A stretch of 50,616 nucleotides of DNA from Burkholderiales bacterium (GTDB lineage Bacteria; Pseudomonadota; Gammaproteobacteria; Burkholderiales; Burkholderiaceae_B): positions 1 to 50,616 of the forward strand of contig JAJTDO010000014.1 of NCBI GenBank assembly GCA_021300475.1, given 5' to 3'. Shown here in pieces: positions 7,999-16,536 of this stretch; the first letter of the stretch is position 1, and the number at the start of each line of letters is the position of its first letter. The position numbers and the translations under genes were made by a program. Under the pieces are notes generated by a model. It was given only the letters and a program-made list of their open reading frames with translations, made no database searches and was not told the DNA's origin.

Positions 7999-9918
7999 AT
8001 GAAAACGAATCAAAATTTCTTTGTCGCAGCAGTTGTGTCGCTGATGGTCTCTTACGCTCAAGCCGAGACGAGCGACAGAATGATCGTTCGCATGAAACCC
8101 TCTGATTCCGGCCGCATTCAGGCCAGTGAGGTCTTGCGCGACCACGCCCAACGGGTGGTGCAGTCCAACGCCAGCGGCGCCTCATGGCTGCGCTCCAGCG
8201 ACAAGCACACGCATATCTTCAAATTCGACCCAAGAGCCTCCGAAAGCGATCGCACAGCCCACATCAACCGCTTGCGCAGCGACCCCAACGTAGAATTCGC
8301 AGTGTCAGACAGGCGCGTTAAAACCAATGCAGTGAGTAACGACAGTTTGATGTCCCAACAGTGGTATTTGAACAACAACTCCGTCGCAGGCGCCCGTTTT
8401 GTGCAAGCCTGGGATCAGTACCGCGGCAGCGCATCTACAGTGGTTGCAGTTGTGGACACCGGTGTTTTGTTCAATCATCCGGACCTCAAGGACAGGTTGA
8501 TTGCCGGTTATGACTTCATCTCAAGCGCAGCCATTGCCAACGATGGAAACGGCCGCGACAACAATGCCGCGGATTCAGGCAACTGGGTCAGCGAGCAAGA
8601 CAGACAAACAACAGAATTCAGCAAGTGCTCGAAATCCGACAGCTCATGGCACGGCACTTTCGTTGCTGCGCAAATTGCAGGCAATACCAATGACGGCCAA
8701 GGCATCGCTGGCGCCAACTGGAACACACGCTTGCTGCCCGTACGTGTTCTTGGTAAGTGCGGCGGATACCTTTCTGATGTGATGGACGGTGCCCGTTGGG
8801 CTGCCGGGCTCCCCGTTGAAGGCATCCCCCTGAACCCGAATCCGGCCAAAATCATCAATCTGAGTCTAGGCGCTTCTGGTGCATGCGGGCAATTTGAACA
8901 AGACGCAGTCAATGCAATCAGAGCAGCCAGGGCAGTGGTTGTGGCTGCTGCGGGCAATGGCGGTGGCGCGGTTGATTCTCCGGCCTCCTGCGAGTTCGCG
9001 ATTGCTGTGGGTGCGGTGGATTTCGACGGGCAACGCGCCAGCTACAGCGCGATCGGTTCAAAAGTCAGCATCATGGCACCAGGTGGCGATGAAGTCGGCC
9101 TGATTGGCGCCAACAACGACGGCTTGACCGAAGCGGCAGCGCATTCTTACGGTAACAAGCGGGGCACCAGTTTTGCAGCCCCGTTGGTCAGCGCAGCCTT
9201 GGCTCTGGCCCACGGTCTTCAAGGGACCATGGACTATGATCAGGCAGCCACTTTGCTGCGCAATTCCGCCAGACCGTTTGCCGCCGCCAGATCAAGCGAG
9301 TCACAGTGTGTGGCGGGTTCAGGCCCAGTGAAATGTGTTTGTACGACTAGCGTGTGCGGTTCGGGCATGCTGGACGCCAACAATCTCGTTTCCTTGGCAC
9401 GTGCTGGCAAGTCGCTGGCCAACCCAACCATCGGCAACACCACAGACAGCAACTCCGGTTGGACGCTGGACTCAAGAAACAGCGTAGCTGCCACCGGACG
9501 CCTCATTGTCAGCCACAAATGGATTCAGAAAACAGGCCCGGTTACGCTGACGCTCACCAACAGCAACACACCCGGCCTGGTAAGAACAAGTGCTCCCACC
9601 CAGGCTGGCGAGTATATTTTTGAAGTAACGGTAGAAGACAGCAACGGCGCATCACACACCAGCAGGGTGGCACGGATTGTAGGCGTCCAGCAATTGGCAG
9701 ACGGCACCACCAACAATGGCGGTTCGGGTGCAGGCACAGGCAACAACGGTAACACCCAAAGCGGTACAGACAGTACAACGCAAACACCAGTGACCACCAC
9801 GGGCGGCAGTGGTGGTGGCGGTGGAGGGGCCTTGCCGATTCATCTGTTGGCCATCATGGCGCTGGGAATCCTGTTGCTTCGCAGCGCTGAAAAAGTCACT
9901 CGTCAAAAAATTGCGTAA
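7999..9918 (+). CDS. Secreted S8 (subtilisin-like) serine protease with GlyGly-CTERM-like tail
   Basis: A 639-residue exported protease. I start at ATG 7999 (AGGAAG upstream), which gives a signal peptide of about 23 residues ending SYAQA; the frame is open 31 codons further but that part is not signal-like. A propeptide is likely at about 25-110. The catalytic triad is Asp153 (VVDTGV), His218 (SSWHGTFVA) and Ser391 (RGTSFAAPLVSA). Cysteine pairs suggest disulphides in an extracellular protein. After the catalytic domain come a PKD-like beta domain (about 490-580), a Gly/Asn/Thr-rich linker, a glycine run, one hydrophobic helix and basic residues, which resembles GlyGly-CTERM surface-sorting tails. 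It overlaps the nitroreductase gene tail-to-tail by 23 bp. Confidence 0.95.
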   Translation: MKTNQNFFVAAVVSLMVSYAQAETSDRMIVRMKPSDSGRIQASEVLRDHAQRVVQSNASGASWLRSSDKHTHIFKFDPRASESDRTAHINRLRSDPNVEFAVSDRRVKTNAVSNDSLMSQQWYLNNNSVAGARFVQAWDQYRGSASTVVAVVDTGVLFNHPDLKDRLIAGYDFISSAAIANDGNGRDNNAADSGNWVSEQDRQTTEFSKCSKSDSSWHGTFVAAQIAGNTNDGQGIAGANWNTRLLPVRVLGKCGGYLSDVMDGARWAAGLPVEGIPLNPNPAKIINLSLGASGACGQFEQDAVNAIRAARAVVVAAAGNGGGAVDSPASCEFAIAVGAVDFDGQRASYSAIGSKVSIMAPGGDEVGLIGANNDGLTEAAAHSYGNKRGTSFAAPLVSAALALAHGLQGTMDYDQAATLLRNSARPFAAARSSESQCVAGSGPVKCVCTTSVCGSGMLDANNLVSLARAGKSLANPTIGNTTDSNSGWTLDSRNSVAATGRLIVSHKWIQKTGPVTLTLTNSNTPGLVRTSAPTQAGEYIFEVTVEDSNGASHTSRVARIVGVQQLADGTTNNGGSGAGTGNNGNTQSGTDSTTQTPVTTTGGSGGGGGGALPIHLLAIMALGILLLRSAEKVTRQKIA

Positions 9919-10594
9919 AACCGGACACAGGTTCCCGGTCGGTTTTCAAACGGTTTTCCGGTGCTGAAGTATCTTCAAAACCCAGAGACATTCCACAAAC
10001 CAGCATTTCCTCAGGCTCGAACTTCAAGTGTGAACCAATGGTCTGTGGAAAATCAGCAAATGCGGCTTGCGGGCAGGTGTGAAGACCCCTGGCGCGGGCC
10101 GCGATGGCAATGTTTTCCAGAAAAAAACCGTAGTCCAACCAACTGCCCTGCCCCAACCGCCTGTCAATTGTAAAAATCAGCCCCACAGGTGCGCCGAAAA
10201 ATTCAAAATTCTTGCCCATCTGCTCAATCATTCGCTGTTTCTCGTCTTTTTTAATGTTCAGCAGACCATAGAGATCGAATCCTATCTTCCGGCGCCTGTC
10301 GACATAAGGGGAAAACCATTGCCGAGGATAGTAATCGTACTCAGGCGTGTCCTTGGGCCCGCCTGACACATGAAAATAGCTGGCTTTGATGGCTGCACTC
10401 AGACGCTGTTTTGCATTGCCAGTGAGTACGCGAACCCGCCAAGGCTGAGTGTTGGTACCCGATGGCGCACGACTGGCCAACGCCAGAATTTCTTCAATTG
10501 TTTTTCTCGGAATGGGTTCCGCCAGAAAAGCACGCACGGAGCGGCGGCTGTTAATGGCCTCATCGACGCATTTTTTAAGGGTCTCTTGATCCAT
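9896..10594 (-). CDS. Nitroreductase-family FMN oxidoreductase
   Basis: A 232-residue FMN-dependent NAD(P)H oxidoreductase. Family landmarks: SRRSVRAFL near the N-terminus (phosphate-binding arginines), ASRAPSGTNTQPWRVRV (FMN-site segment), and LGQGSWLDYGFFLENIAIAAR in the middle. AAGGAT precedes the ATG. It is the last gene of a tight minus-strand group, four bases behind an EamA exporter, itself overlapping the deacetylase-like gene. Such enzymes reduce nitroaromatics, quinones or related compounds; the substrate here is unknown. Confidence 0.92.
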   Translation of the reverse strand: MDQETLKKCVDEAINSRRSVRAFLAEPIPRKTIEEILALASRAPSGTNTQPWRVRVLTGNAKQRLSAAIKASYFHVSGGPKDTPEYDYYPRQWFSPYVDRRRKIGFDLYGLLNIKKDEKQRMIEQMGKNFEFFGAPVGLIFTIDRRLGQGSWLDYGFFLENIAIAARARGLHTCPQAAFADFPQTIGSHLKFEPEEMLVCGMSLGFEDTSAPENRLKTDREPVSGFTQFFDE

Positions 10595-10598
10595 GGGC

Positions 10599-11510
10599 TT
10601 ATCCTTTCAACAATTGGCGGGGCTTGGAATTGACCAAGGCCACAGCAGACACTGCAATCAACATACCGGCGATGGCTGACAAAGACAGTGCCTCGCGAAA
10701 CAAAGCCCAGGCCATCAGTGCGGTAACAGGGGGCGTCAGGTAAAACAGACTGGAGACACGCGTGGCATTGCCGCGGCGTATCAGTTCGAACAACAATGCG
10801 ATGGCTCCGATCGACAAACCCAGCACTGCCCACACATAGGCAATGACAACACTGCTGTTGATTTCCCAAGCGGCCTCGCGTTCAAGCCAGAAGGCCAATG
10901 GCAGCGTAAACAGCGCCGATGCCAGGTACTGCACGAAGGCGCCCGAGCGGGTGTCGAACGGTTTGCATTTGTACTTTTGATAGAGCGTACCCAAGGTAAT
11001 GGCAAACAAGGCGCCGACAATCCAGATTAAATTGTGCCAATGAATTCCGTCCACCGACCATTTGCTGGAAACCGTCACGCCGACCCCCACGAACCCGGCC
11101 AGCAGACCGAACCATTGTCGCCTGCTCACAGCCTCACCAAACCAACCCGACAAAATTCCCGTCAGCAGGGGCTGCATACCCACCACCAAAGCGGAAATAC
11201 CGGCAGGCAAGCCCAGCTTGATTGCCACCCAGACCCCTCCCAAGTATCCCGCTTGCAGCAACAACCCGGCCAAACCGATTTTTGGCCATTGCTCGGCCTT
11301 AGGCCACGCCACACCTTGAAAAACAACCAGCGGCAACAGCACAACACACGCGCCGACATACCGGAAGAATAAAAAAGACAGGGGTGGAGCATAGGGCATT
11401 GATAAACGGGCAATAATGAAACCCGTGCTCCAGATCAGGACAAAAAAACCGGCAATACCCAAGGTGACGGTTCTATCAGACCACCCCATACGCGCTTGTA
11501 AACTAGACAC
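10599..11510 (-). CDS. EamA/DMT-superfamily transporter
   Basis: A 303-residue membrane protein with ten predicted helices in two EamA repeats; the second shows LSIGAIALLFELIRRGNATRVSSLFYLTPPVTALMAW-type features of exporters. I keep the GTG start at 11510, since GGAG lies six bases upstream and it overlaps the preceding stop codon by eight bases; ATG 11489 is the alternative. It is the middle gene of the deacetylase-like / exporter / nitroreductase operon, suggesting export of a compound those enzymes handle. Confidence 0.9.
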   Translation of the reverse strand: MSSLQARMGWSDRTVTLGIAGFFVLIWSTGFIIARLSMPYAPPLSFLFFRYVGACVVLLPLVVFQGVAWPKAEQWPKIGLAGLLLQAGYLGGVWVAIKLGLPAGISALVVGMQPLLTGILSGWFGEAVSRRQWFGLLAGFVGVGVTVSSKWSVDGIHWHNLIWIVGALFAITLGTLYQKYKCKPFDTRSGAFVQYLASALFTLPLAFWLEREAAWEINSSVVIAYVWAVLGLSIGAIALLFELIRRGNATRVSSLFYLTPPVTALMAWALFREALSLSAIAGMLIAVSAVALVNSKPRQLLKG

Positions 11511-12471
11511 CCATATCTCCGATGTTACTCACGACCTCTCGCAACACCGAGCCACTGCTGTCGTAATTCTGTTGAAACTGCAAAAGGCGACCAATGCTGT
11601 CGGCCTGCAATTCAACCATGGCCGTCAAATCTGTACCATAGCCGCCCGCCATGCACATGGCCACGGGAATGCGCCGCGCTTGCGCCCAGGAAAACACTTT
11701 TTCATCTCTTTGCTGCAATCCGGCGGCACTCAGGCTAAGTTTACCCAGACGGTCTCCCTCATGGGCATCAAGACCCGCGAGATAAATAATTAAATTTGCC
11801 TCAAAGCGCTGATCGATCTCGCGCAAGGCCTCCTCAAGCTTGACCATGTACTTTTCATCTGTGGTCAGGTCATCTAGCTCGACATCCAGATCACTGACCT
11901 GCTTTTCAAACGGATAGTTGTTTCGGCCATGCATGGAGAAACTGAAAATGCTGGGGTCGTTGCGAACCAGCGCCGCAGTTCCGTCACCCTGATGGACATC
12001 CAAATCAATGACAAGCACCTGCAGACGGCGACCAAGGCGCATTTGCTCAACTTGCATAACACTGGCTGCAACCACAACGTCATTGAAGACGCAAAACCCC
12101 TCACCACCGGCTTGCCGTGCGTGGTGGGTACCACCCGCCAGATTCACCGCGGCACCCGACTCAAGGGCTGCCCGACACGCCTGTATGGTGGCACCGACAG
12201 ACCGGCGTGCACGCTGGGCCATTGCAGCAGACCATGGAAAACCAATCGCCCTTTGTTGGGTTGCACTCAATGTACCCTCCCTCACCCGGGCAATGTAGTC
12301 GGGGCTGTGGACCAAGGCCAACTCACCCTCAGTGGCGGCTTCCGGCTGCCGTAAAATAATGTCCGAAAAGCGCTCTGCCACACGGTCTCGAAGCATTTCA
12401 TACTTGCGCATCGGGAAGCGGTGCCCGGGGGGAAGGGGTAACACAAACTGATCACAATAAAATGCCAACAT
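11503..12471 (-). CDS. Histone deacetylase-family (arginase/deacetylase fold) hydrolase
   Basis: A 322-residue zinc-dependent deacetylase-fold enzyme. Motifs: GGTHHA (tandem histidines of the charge relay), DLDVHQGDGT (zinc-binding Asp and His), AGLDAHEGDRLG (second zinc Asp) and MAGGYG (the transition-state tyrosine). Bacterial members remove acyl groups from small amines or lysine side chains; the actual substrate is unknown. I start at ATG 12471 (GGAAG upstream) rather than 12 codons earlier. It heads the three-gene operon and is divergent from the phasin gene; the phasin promoter overlaps the region just upstream of its start. Confidence 0.92.
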   Translation of the reverse strand: MLAFYCDQFVLPLPPGHRFPMRKYEMLRDRVAERFSDIILRQPEAATEGELALVHSPDYIARVREGTLSATQQRAIGFPWSAAMAQRARRSVGATIQACRAALESGAAVNLAGGTHHARQAGGEGFCVFNDVVVAASVMQVEQMRLGRRLQVLVIDLDVHQGDGTAALVRNDPSIFSFSMHGRNNYPFEKQVSDLDVELDDLTTDEKYMVKLEEALREIDQRFEANLIIYLAGLDAHEGDRLGKLSLSAAGLQQRDEKVFSWAQARRIPVAMCMAGGYGTDLTAMVELQADSIGRLLQFQQNYDSSGSVLREVVSNIGDMGV

Positions 12472-12500
12472 CGCTTTTCTTCCGCAGCGCAACAAAGCGC

Positions 12501-12528
12501 TTGACAAACTTTTCAGTGCAGCTACAAT
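12501..12528 (+). promoter_or_regulatory. Strong sigma70-type promoter for the phasin gene
   Basis: TTGACA (12501-12506, perfect -35) and TACAAT (12523-12528, five of six) are separated by 16 bases and point towards the phasin gene. This gives a leader of about 130 bases. A strong promoter fits the abundance of phasins in PHA-storing cells. Confidence 0.75.
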
Positions 12529-12611
12529 TCATTTTGTTGCGATGCACAACAGCGCAATCGGGGTGAAAATCCAGGTTAAGCCAAGCGTTTTCGAGCATGC
12601 TCGCGGATCGA

Positions 12612-12645
12612 CTTAAACCGTAGTTTAAGCGGTAAAAATTTTTTT
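12612..12645 (+). promoter_or_regulatory. Leader hairpin followed by a T run, before the phasin gene
   Basis: CTTAAAC/GTTTAAG (12612-12618 and 12623-12629) form a 7-bp stem with a four-base loop, followed after a short A-rich spacer by an eight-base T run. It could be a weak attenuator or a protein/RNA-binding leader element. The stem is AT-rich, so real termination is doubtful. A GAGCATGCTC palindrome lies a little upstream at about 12591-12600. Confidence 0.35.
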
Positions 12646-12665
12646 CTCATTCTCAGGAGTTAATC

Positions 12666-13232
12666 ATGTACACACCAGAACAATTGCTTGCCACCCAAAA
12701 AGAACAAGTTGATGCATTCATCAAACTGAGTCAAAAATCTTTCGCACAAGTTGAAAAACTCGTCGAACACAACCTTAACACCATTAAATCAACGCTTGAA
12801 GAAAGCGGCGAGCGCCTGAAAGAAGCCATGAACGTAAAAGACGTTCAGGAACTGGCGTCATTCAGCTCAGGCCTGCTTCAGCCAACCATCGAAAAGGCAG
12901 TTGCTTACAACCGTGCCTTGTACCAAATGAGCACAGAAGCTTCTACCGATGCGAGCAAAATTGCTGAAGAAAACATCGCAAAGCTGAACAAGTCCGTGGC
13001 CACAGCCGTAGAAACAATGTCCAAGAATGCACCAGCTGGTAGCGAGTCCATCGTTGCCCTGATGAAGTCTTCCGTTTCTGCTGCCAACAACGCTTTCGAC
13101 TCTGTGTCAAAAGCCGCCAAGCAAGCCGCTGAAGCCACCGAAGCGAATTTGAATGCCGCAGCCAATGCGACCATCAAAGCCGCAAGCGCCGCTTCTGCTG
13201 CTGCAGCAAAAGGTGGCAAAAAAGTTGCATAA
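12666..13232 (+). CDS. phaP: Phasin family protein (PHA granule-associated)
   Basis: A 188-residue phasin of the PhaP type that coats polyhydroxyalkanoate granules and controls their size and number. The N-terminal two-thirds is amphipathic helix with the family start pattern (TPEQLLATQKEQVDAFIKLS), phenylalanines at the interface, and LQPTIEKAVAYNRALYQMS. The C-terminus is a long alanine-rich tail ending GGKKVA, typical of Burkholderiales phasins. CAGGAG lies before the ATG. It has its own promoter and a strong terminator, so it is monocistronic. A second PHA-related gene is at 48785. Confidence 0.96.
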   Translation: MYTPEQLLATQKEQVDAFIKLSQKSFAQVEKLVEHNLNTIKSTLEESGERLKEAMNVKDVQELASFSSGLLQPTIEKAVAYNRALYQMSTEASTDASKIAEENIAKLNKSVATAVETMSKNAPAGSESIVALMKSSVSAANNAFDSVSKAAKQAAEATEANLNAAANATIKAASAASAAAAKGGKKVA

Positions 13233-13246
13233 ACTTTTTTGTTGCT

Positions 13247-13284
13247 AAAAAAGCCTGTCTGCCAAAACAGACAGGCTTTTTTTT
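13247..13284 (+). terminator. Rho-independent terminator after the phasin gene
   Basis: GCCTGTCTG (13253-13261) and CAGACAGGC (13268-13276) form a perfect 9-bp stem with a six-base loop, extended by flanking A and T runs, ending in eight T. It can act in both directions and serves the convergent GMC oxidoreductase gene as well. Confidence 0.95.
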
Positions 13285-13325
13285 CGCCTGAATTACGCTA
13301 ATTAAACGCAACAGACATCAGACTG

Positions 13326-14957
13326 TCACGGGTTCAATATCATTGAAGCCGCTCTTTCAGCAATCATCAAAGTCGGGGAACATGTATTTCCAGACGTAAT
13401 TGTGGGCATCACAGACGCGTCCACAACCCTTAGGTGCCCCACTCCCCTGACCCTTAAAAACTTGTCCACAACCGCAAGCGTGTCTTCATCTTTACCCATG
13501 CGACAGGTACCCACGGGGTGAAAAATCGTCGTACCAATTTCTCCGGCCGCCTTAACCAGCTCCTTCTCAGACTGCAAAGATGCGCCGGGCAAATATTCCT
13601 TGGGTTGAAATTCTGCCAGTGCAGATTGAGCCACGATTTGTCTGGTGAGTTGCAGACTTTCTACAGCCACTTGCTTGTCTTCCGCGGTGGCCAGGTAGTT
13701 GGGGGAAATCATGGGAGCCTGCTTGTAGTCACGGCTCTGAATGTGAATATTCCCACGCGAGGTGGGGCGCAAATTACAAACGCTGGCAGTGAAGGCATTA
13801 AAGCTGTGCAAAGGCTCGCCAAATTTTTCCAAAGACAAGGGCTGGACGTGGTATTGCAGGTTTGGCAGCACTTCCCGTTCGTTCGACTTGGCAAATGCAC
13901 CCAATTGCGAGGGGGCCATGCTCATTGGACCAGTTCGTTTAAACGCATACTCCAAGGCAATTTTTGCCTTGCCCATAGGCGTGGACACCATGGTGTTCAG
14001 GGTTTTCACACCGTCCACCTTAAAAATCATCCGCAGCTGCAGGTGGTCTTGCATGTTTTCACCCACACCGGGCAAGTCATGAACCACGGGGATGCGCAGT
14101 TTTTCCAAATGCTTTTTTTGCCCTATTCCAGACAACTCCAGAATTTGCGGTGAGCCCACCGCCCCTGCCGTCAAAATCACTTCCTTGCGGGCAAACACTT
14201 TTTCATTGATGCCCAGACGGTCGAAAGATACACCGGTGCAAACAGGATCGGCAGCACCCTCTTTGAACAACAGTTTTTTTGCCTGCGACTGCGTCATCAC
14301 GGTTAAATTTTCACGGCCCAGCGCTGGGCGTAGAAACGCCACAGAGGCGCTACAGCGGAAACCCGATCGCTGATTCACCTCAAAATAACCCACGCCGAAA
14401 TTGTTGCCCCGGTTAAAGTCATCAGTCGAAGGAATGCCCTGCTCATTGGCTGCCACGGCAAACCGGTCCAGCAATTGCCAGGACAGGCGTTGCTTTTCTA
14501 CCCGCCATTCACCTGCGCCGTTGTGAAACTCTGTGGTGCCGCCATGGTGACTTTCATGACGCTTGAAATAGGGTAGTACGTAATCCCACGCCCAAGCGTT
14601 GTCACCCGTTGCCTCCACCCAGCGATCGTAGTCGGCCGCCTGCCCCCTCATGTAAATCATGCCGTTGATGGAGGAACTTCCGCCCAGTATCCGACCGCGT
14701 GGGTACAGCAGAGAGCGTCCATTGAGGCTTTGCTCGCTGCGGGTGCGGAATAACCAGTCGGTGCGCGGGTTACCGATACAATACAAATAACCCACCGGGA
14801 TTTTGACCCAGAGGTAGTTATCCTTGCCACCGGCTTCAATTAAGGCCACTTCATTGCGGGGATCTTCCGACAAGCGGTTGGCCAACAGGCAACCTGCCGT
14901 TCCACCGCCCACAATAACGTAATCGAACGTGTCTTTTCGACCCGACTTAAACACCAT
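13326..14957 (-). CDS. GMC-family FAD-dependent oxidoreductase (choline/alcohol dehydrogenase-like)
   Basis: A 543-residue flavoprotein of the glucose-methanol-choline family. The FAD-binding GGGTAG is at residues 17-22, followed by the GMC signature PRGRILGGSSSINGMIYMRG, and near the C-terminus FHPVGTCRMG and SVMPTITSGNTCSPTLMI, which carry the active-site His and Asn region. GGAAG precedes the ATG. It lies 15 bases behind methylmalonate-semialdehyde dehydrogenase on the same strand, so the pair probably oxidises an alcohol and then handles the resulting aldehyde or acid. Choline dehydrogenase and AlkJ-like alcohol dehydrogenase are both possible; no betaine aldehyde dehydrogenase is next to it. 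Confidence 0.95.
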   Translation of the reverse strand: MVFKSGRKDTFDYVIVGGGTAGCLLANRLSEDPRNEVALIEAGGKDNYLWVKIPVGYLYCIGNPRTDWLFRTRSEQSLNGRSLLYPRGRILGGSSSINGMIYMRGQAADYDRWVEATGDNAWAWDYVLPYFKRHESHHGGTTEFHNGAGEWRVEKQRLSWQLLDRFAVAANEQGIPSTDDFNRGNNFGVGYFEVNQRSGFRCSASVAFLRPALGRENLTVMTQSQAKKLLFKEGAADPVCTGVSFDRLGINEKVFARKEVILTAGAVGSPQILELSGIGQKKHLEKLRIPVVHDLPGVGENMQDHLQLRMIFKVDGVKTLNTMVSTPMGKAKIALEYAFKRTGPMSMAPSQLGAFAKSNEREVLPNLQYHVQPLSLEKFGEPLHSFNAFTASVCNLRPTSRGNIHIQSRDYKQAPMISPNYLATAEDKQVAVESLQLTRQIVAQSALAEFQPKEYLPGASLQSEKELVKAAGEIGTTIFHPVGTCRMGKDEDTLAVVDKFLRVRGVGHLRVVDASVMPTITSGNTCSPTLMIAERAASMILNP

Positions 14958-14972
14958 AGAATGCTTCCACGT

Positions 14973-16466
14973 TTATTTCGCCACTGGCATTGTAAATTCA
15001 GGGCCTTTGGCTATGCTGTCTGGCCAGCGCTGCATAATGCTTTTGTAGCGACTGTAAAACCGCAAACCTTCTTCGCCATAGGCATGGTGATCGCCAAACA
15101 GCGAACGCTTCCACCCGCCGAAAGAATGCCAAGCCATGGGCACGGGAATTGGAACGTTCACACCCACCATGCCGATTTGAACTCTCCGTGAAAATTCACG
15201 GGCCACACCACCACTGGCAGTAAAAATGGACACGCCATTGCTGAATTCATGCCCGTTGATCAAGTCCACGGCTTCTGCCAGCGTATTGACGCGAACCACT
15301 GCAAGCACGGGTCCGAATATCTCTTCCTTGTAAATTGTCATGTTGGCTGTGACATGATCGAACAAGGTGCCACCTGTAAAAAATCCGTTGGAGTGGGTGC
15401 GAATGGCGTGGCTTCTGCCATCCACCAACAGTTTCGCACCCTCTTCCACACCTTTGGCCACGTAGCCCTCCACCTTGGCCCGGTGCGCAGCGCTGACCAA
15501 GGGTCCCATTTCGGACTCAGGCAATTCACCACTGCCAATTTTTAAGTCGGCGGCACGCTGGCTCAGTTTTTCAACCAATTCGTCCGCCACACAACCCACT
15601 GCCACCGCCACAGAGATCGCCATGCAACGCTCGCCAGCAGAACCGTAGGCTGCGCCAATCAGGGCATCCACGGCCTGAGTCATGTCTGCATCAGGCATGA
15701 CGACCAAATGATTTTTCGCCCCACCCAAAGCTTGTACACGCTTGCCGCGCAGCGTTCCCTCGCGGTACACGTACTCTGCAATTGGCGTGGAACCCACAAA
15801 AGAAACCGCTGCAACATCCGGGTGATGCAACAGCGCATCGACTGCCGCCTTGTCGCCTTGCACCACATTAAAAACACCATCAGGCAAACCAGCCTGAGAC
15901 AACAGATCGGCAATCATCAGGGACGCGGAAGGATCGCGCTCAGAGGGCTTCAAAATGAAGGTGTTGCCGGCCGCCAAGGCGATGGGAATCATCCACAGTG
16001 GCACCATGAACGGAAAGTTGAACGGCGTAATGCCTGCACAAACACCCAAGGGCTGACGCAGATTCCAGTTGTCAATATCGCCGCCAATGTTGTCGGTGAA
16101 GGCCGTCTTCAACAAATGGGGCGCACCCATCGCAAATTCGACCACTTCCAACCCGCGGGTCACCTCACCTTTGGCATCTGAAAATACTTTGCCGTGTTCA
16201 CGGGTAATGCACAACGCAAGCGCGTCGTGATTCTTTTCAATCAACTCTTTGAATTTTGCCAAAATGCGGGCGCGTTTCAGCGGTGCGGTTTCAGACCAGG
16301 TGACAAACGCTTTTTTTGCAGCGCTCACAGCCAGACGGATTTCATTTTGTCCACCCAACAACACCTGCGCCGTGACTTCACCCGTGGCTGGGTTAAACAC
16401 ATCCTGTTTGCGCTGGGTGTCGCAGTTTGTTTTGACCCCACCAATAAAATGAGCAACTTGCTGCAT
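14973..16466 (-). CDS. mmsA: CoA-acylating methylmalonate-semialdehyde dehydrogenase
   Basis: A 497-residue aldehyde dehydrogenase of the MmsA type, which turns methylmalonate (or malonate) semialdehyde plus CoA and NAD into propionyl-CoA (or acetyl-CoA) in valine, inositol and beta-alanine breakdown. Motifs: [18 protein letters not shown] typical of Mms[29 protein letters not shown] in place of the usual ELGGK segment, and catalytic Cys281 in [12 protein letters not shown] start at ATG 16466 with AAGG seven bases upstream; a GTG directly before it is the alternative. It is followed by the GMC oxidoreductase. Other mms genes are absent from the window. Confidence 0.94.
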   Translation of the reverse strand: MQQVAHFIGGVKTNCDTQRKQDVFNPATGEVTAQVLLGGQNEIRLAVSAAKKAFVTWSETAPLKRARILAKFKELIEKNHDALALCITREHGKVFSDAKGEVTRGLEVVEFAMGAPHLLKTAFTDNIGGDIDNWNLRQPLGVCAGITPFNFPFMVPLWMIPIALAAGNTFILKPSERDPSASLMIADLLSQAGLPDGVFNVVQGDKAAVDALLHHPDVAAVSFVGSTPIAEYVYREGTLRGKRVQALGGAKNHLVVMPDADMTQAVDALIGAAYGSAGERCMAISVAVAVGCVADELVEKLSQRAADLKIGSGELPESEMGPLVSAAHRAKVEGYVAKGVEEGAKLLVDGRSHAIRTHSNGFFTGGTLFDHVTANMTIYKEEIFGPVLAVVRVNTLAEAVDLINGHEFSNGVSIFTASGGVAREFSRRVQIGMVGVNVPIPVPMAWHSFGGWKRSLFGDHHAYGEEGLRFYSRYKSIMQRWPDSIAKGPEFTMPVAK

Positions 16467-16499
16467 CACGCAACCTTCAATAGAGTTATAGCTAGAGGG

Positions 16500-16529
16500 G
16501 GAGCTTATACCACGCTAGAGGTAAGCTCC
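16500..16529. promoter_or_regulatory. Perfect 8-bp inverted repeat upstream of mmsA
   Basis: GGAGCTTA (16500-16507) and TAAGCTCC (16522-16529) are separated by 14 bases, between the CinA-like stop (16537) and the mmsA start (16466). No T run follows on the minus strand, so a terminator is less likely than an operator for mmsA. No regulator gene is adjacent. Confidence 0.4.
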
Positions 16530-16536
16530 ATTGGGG

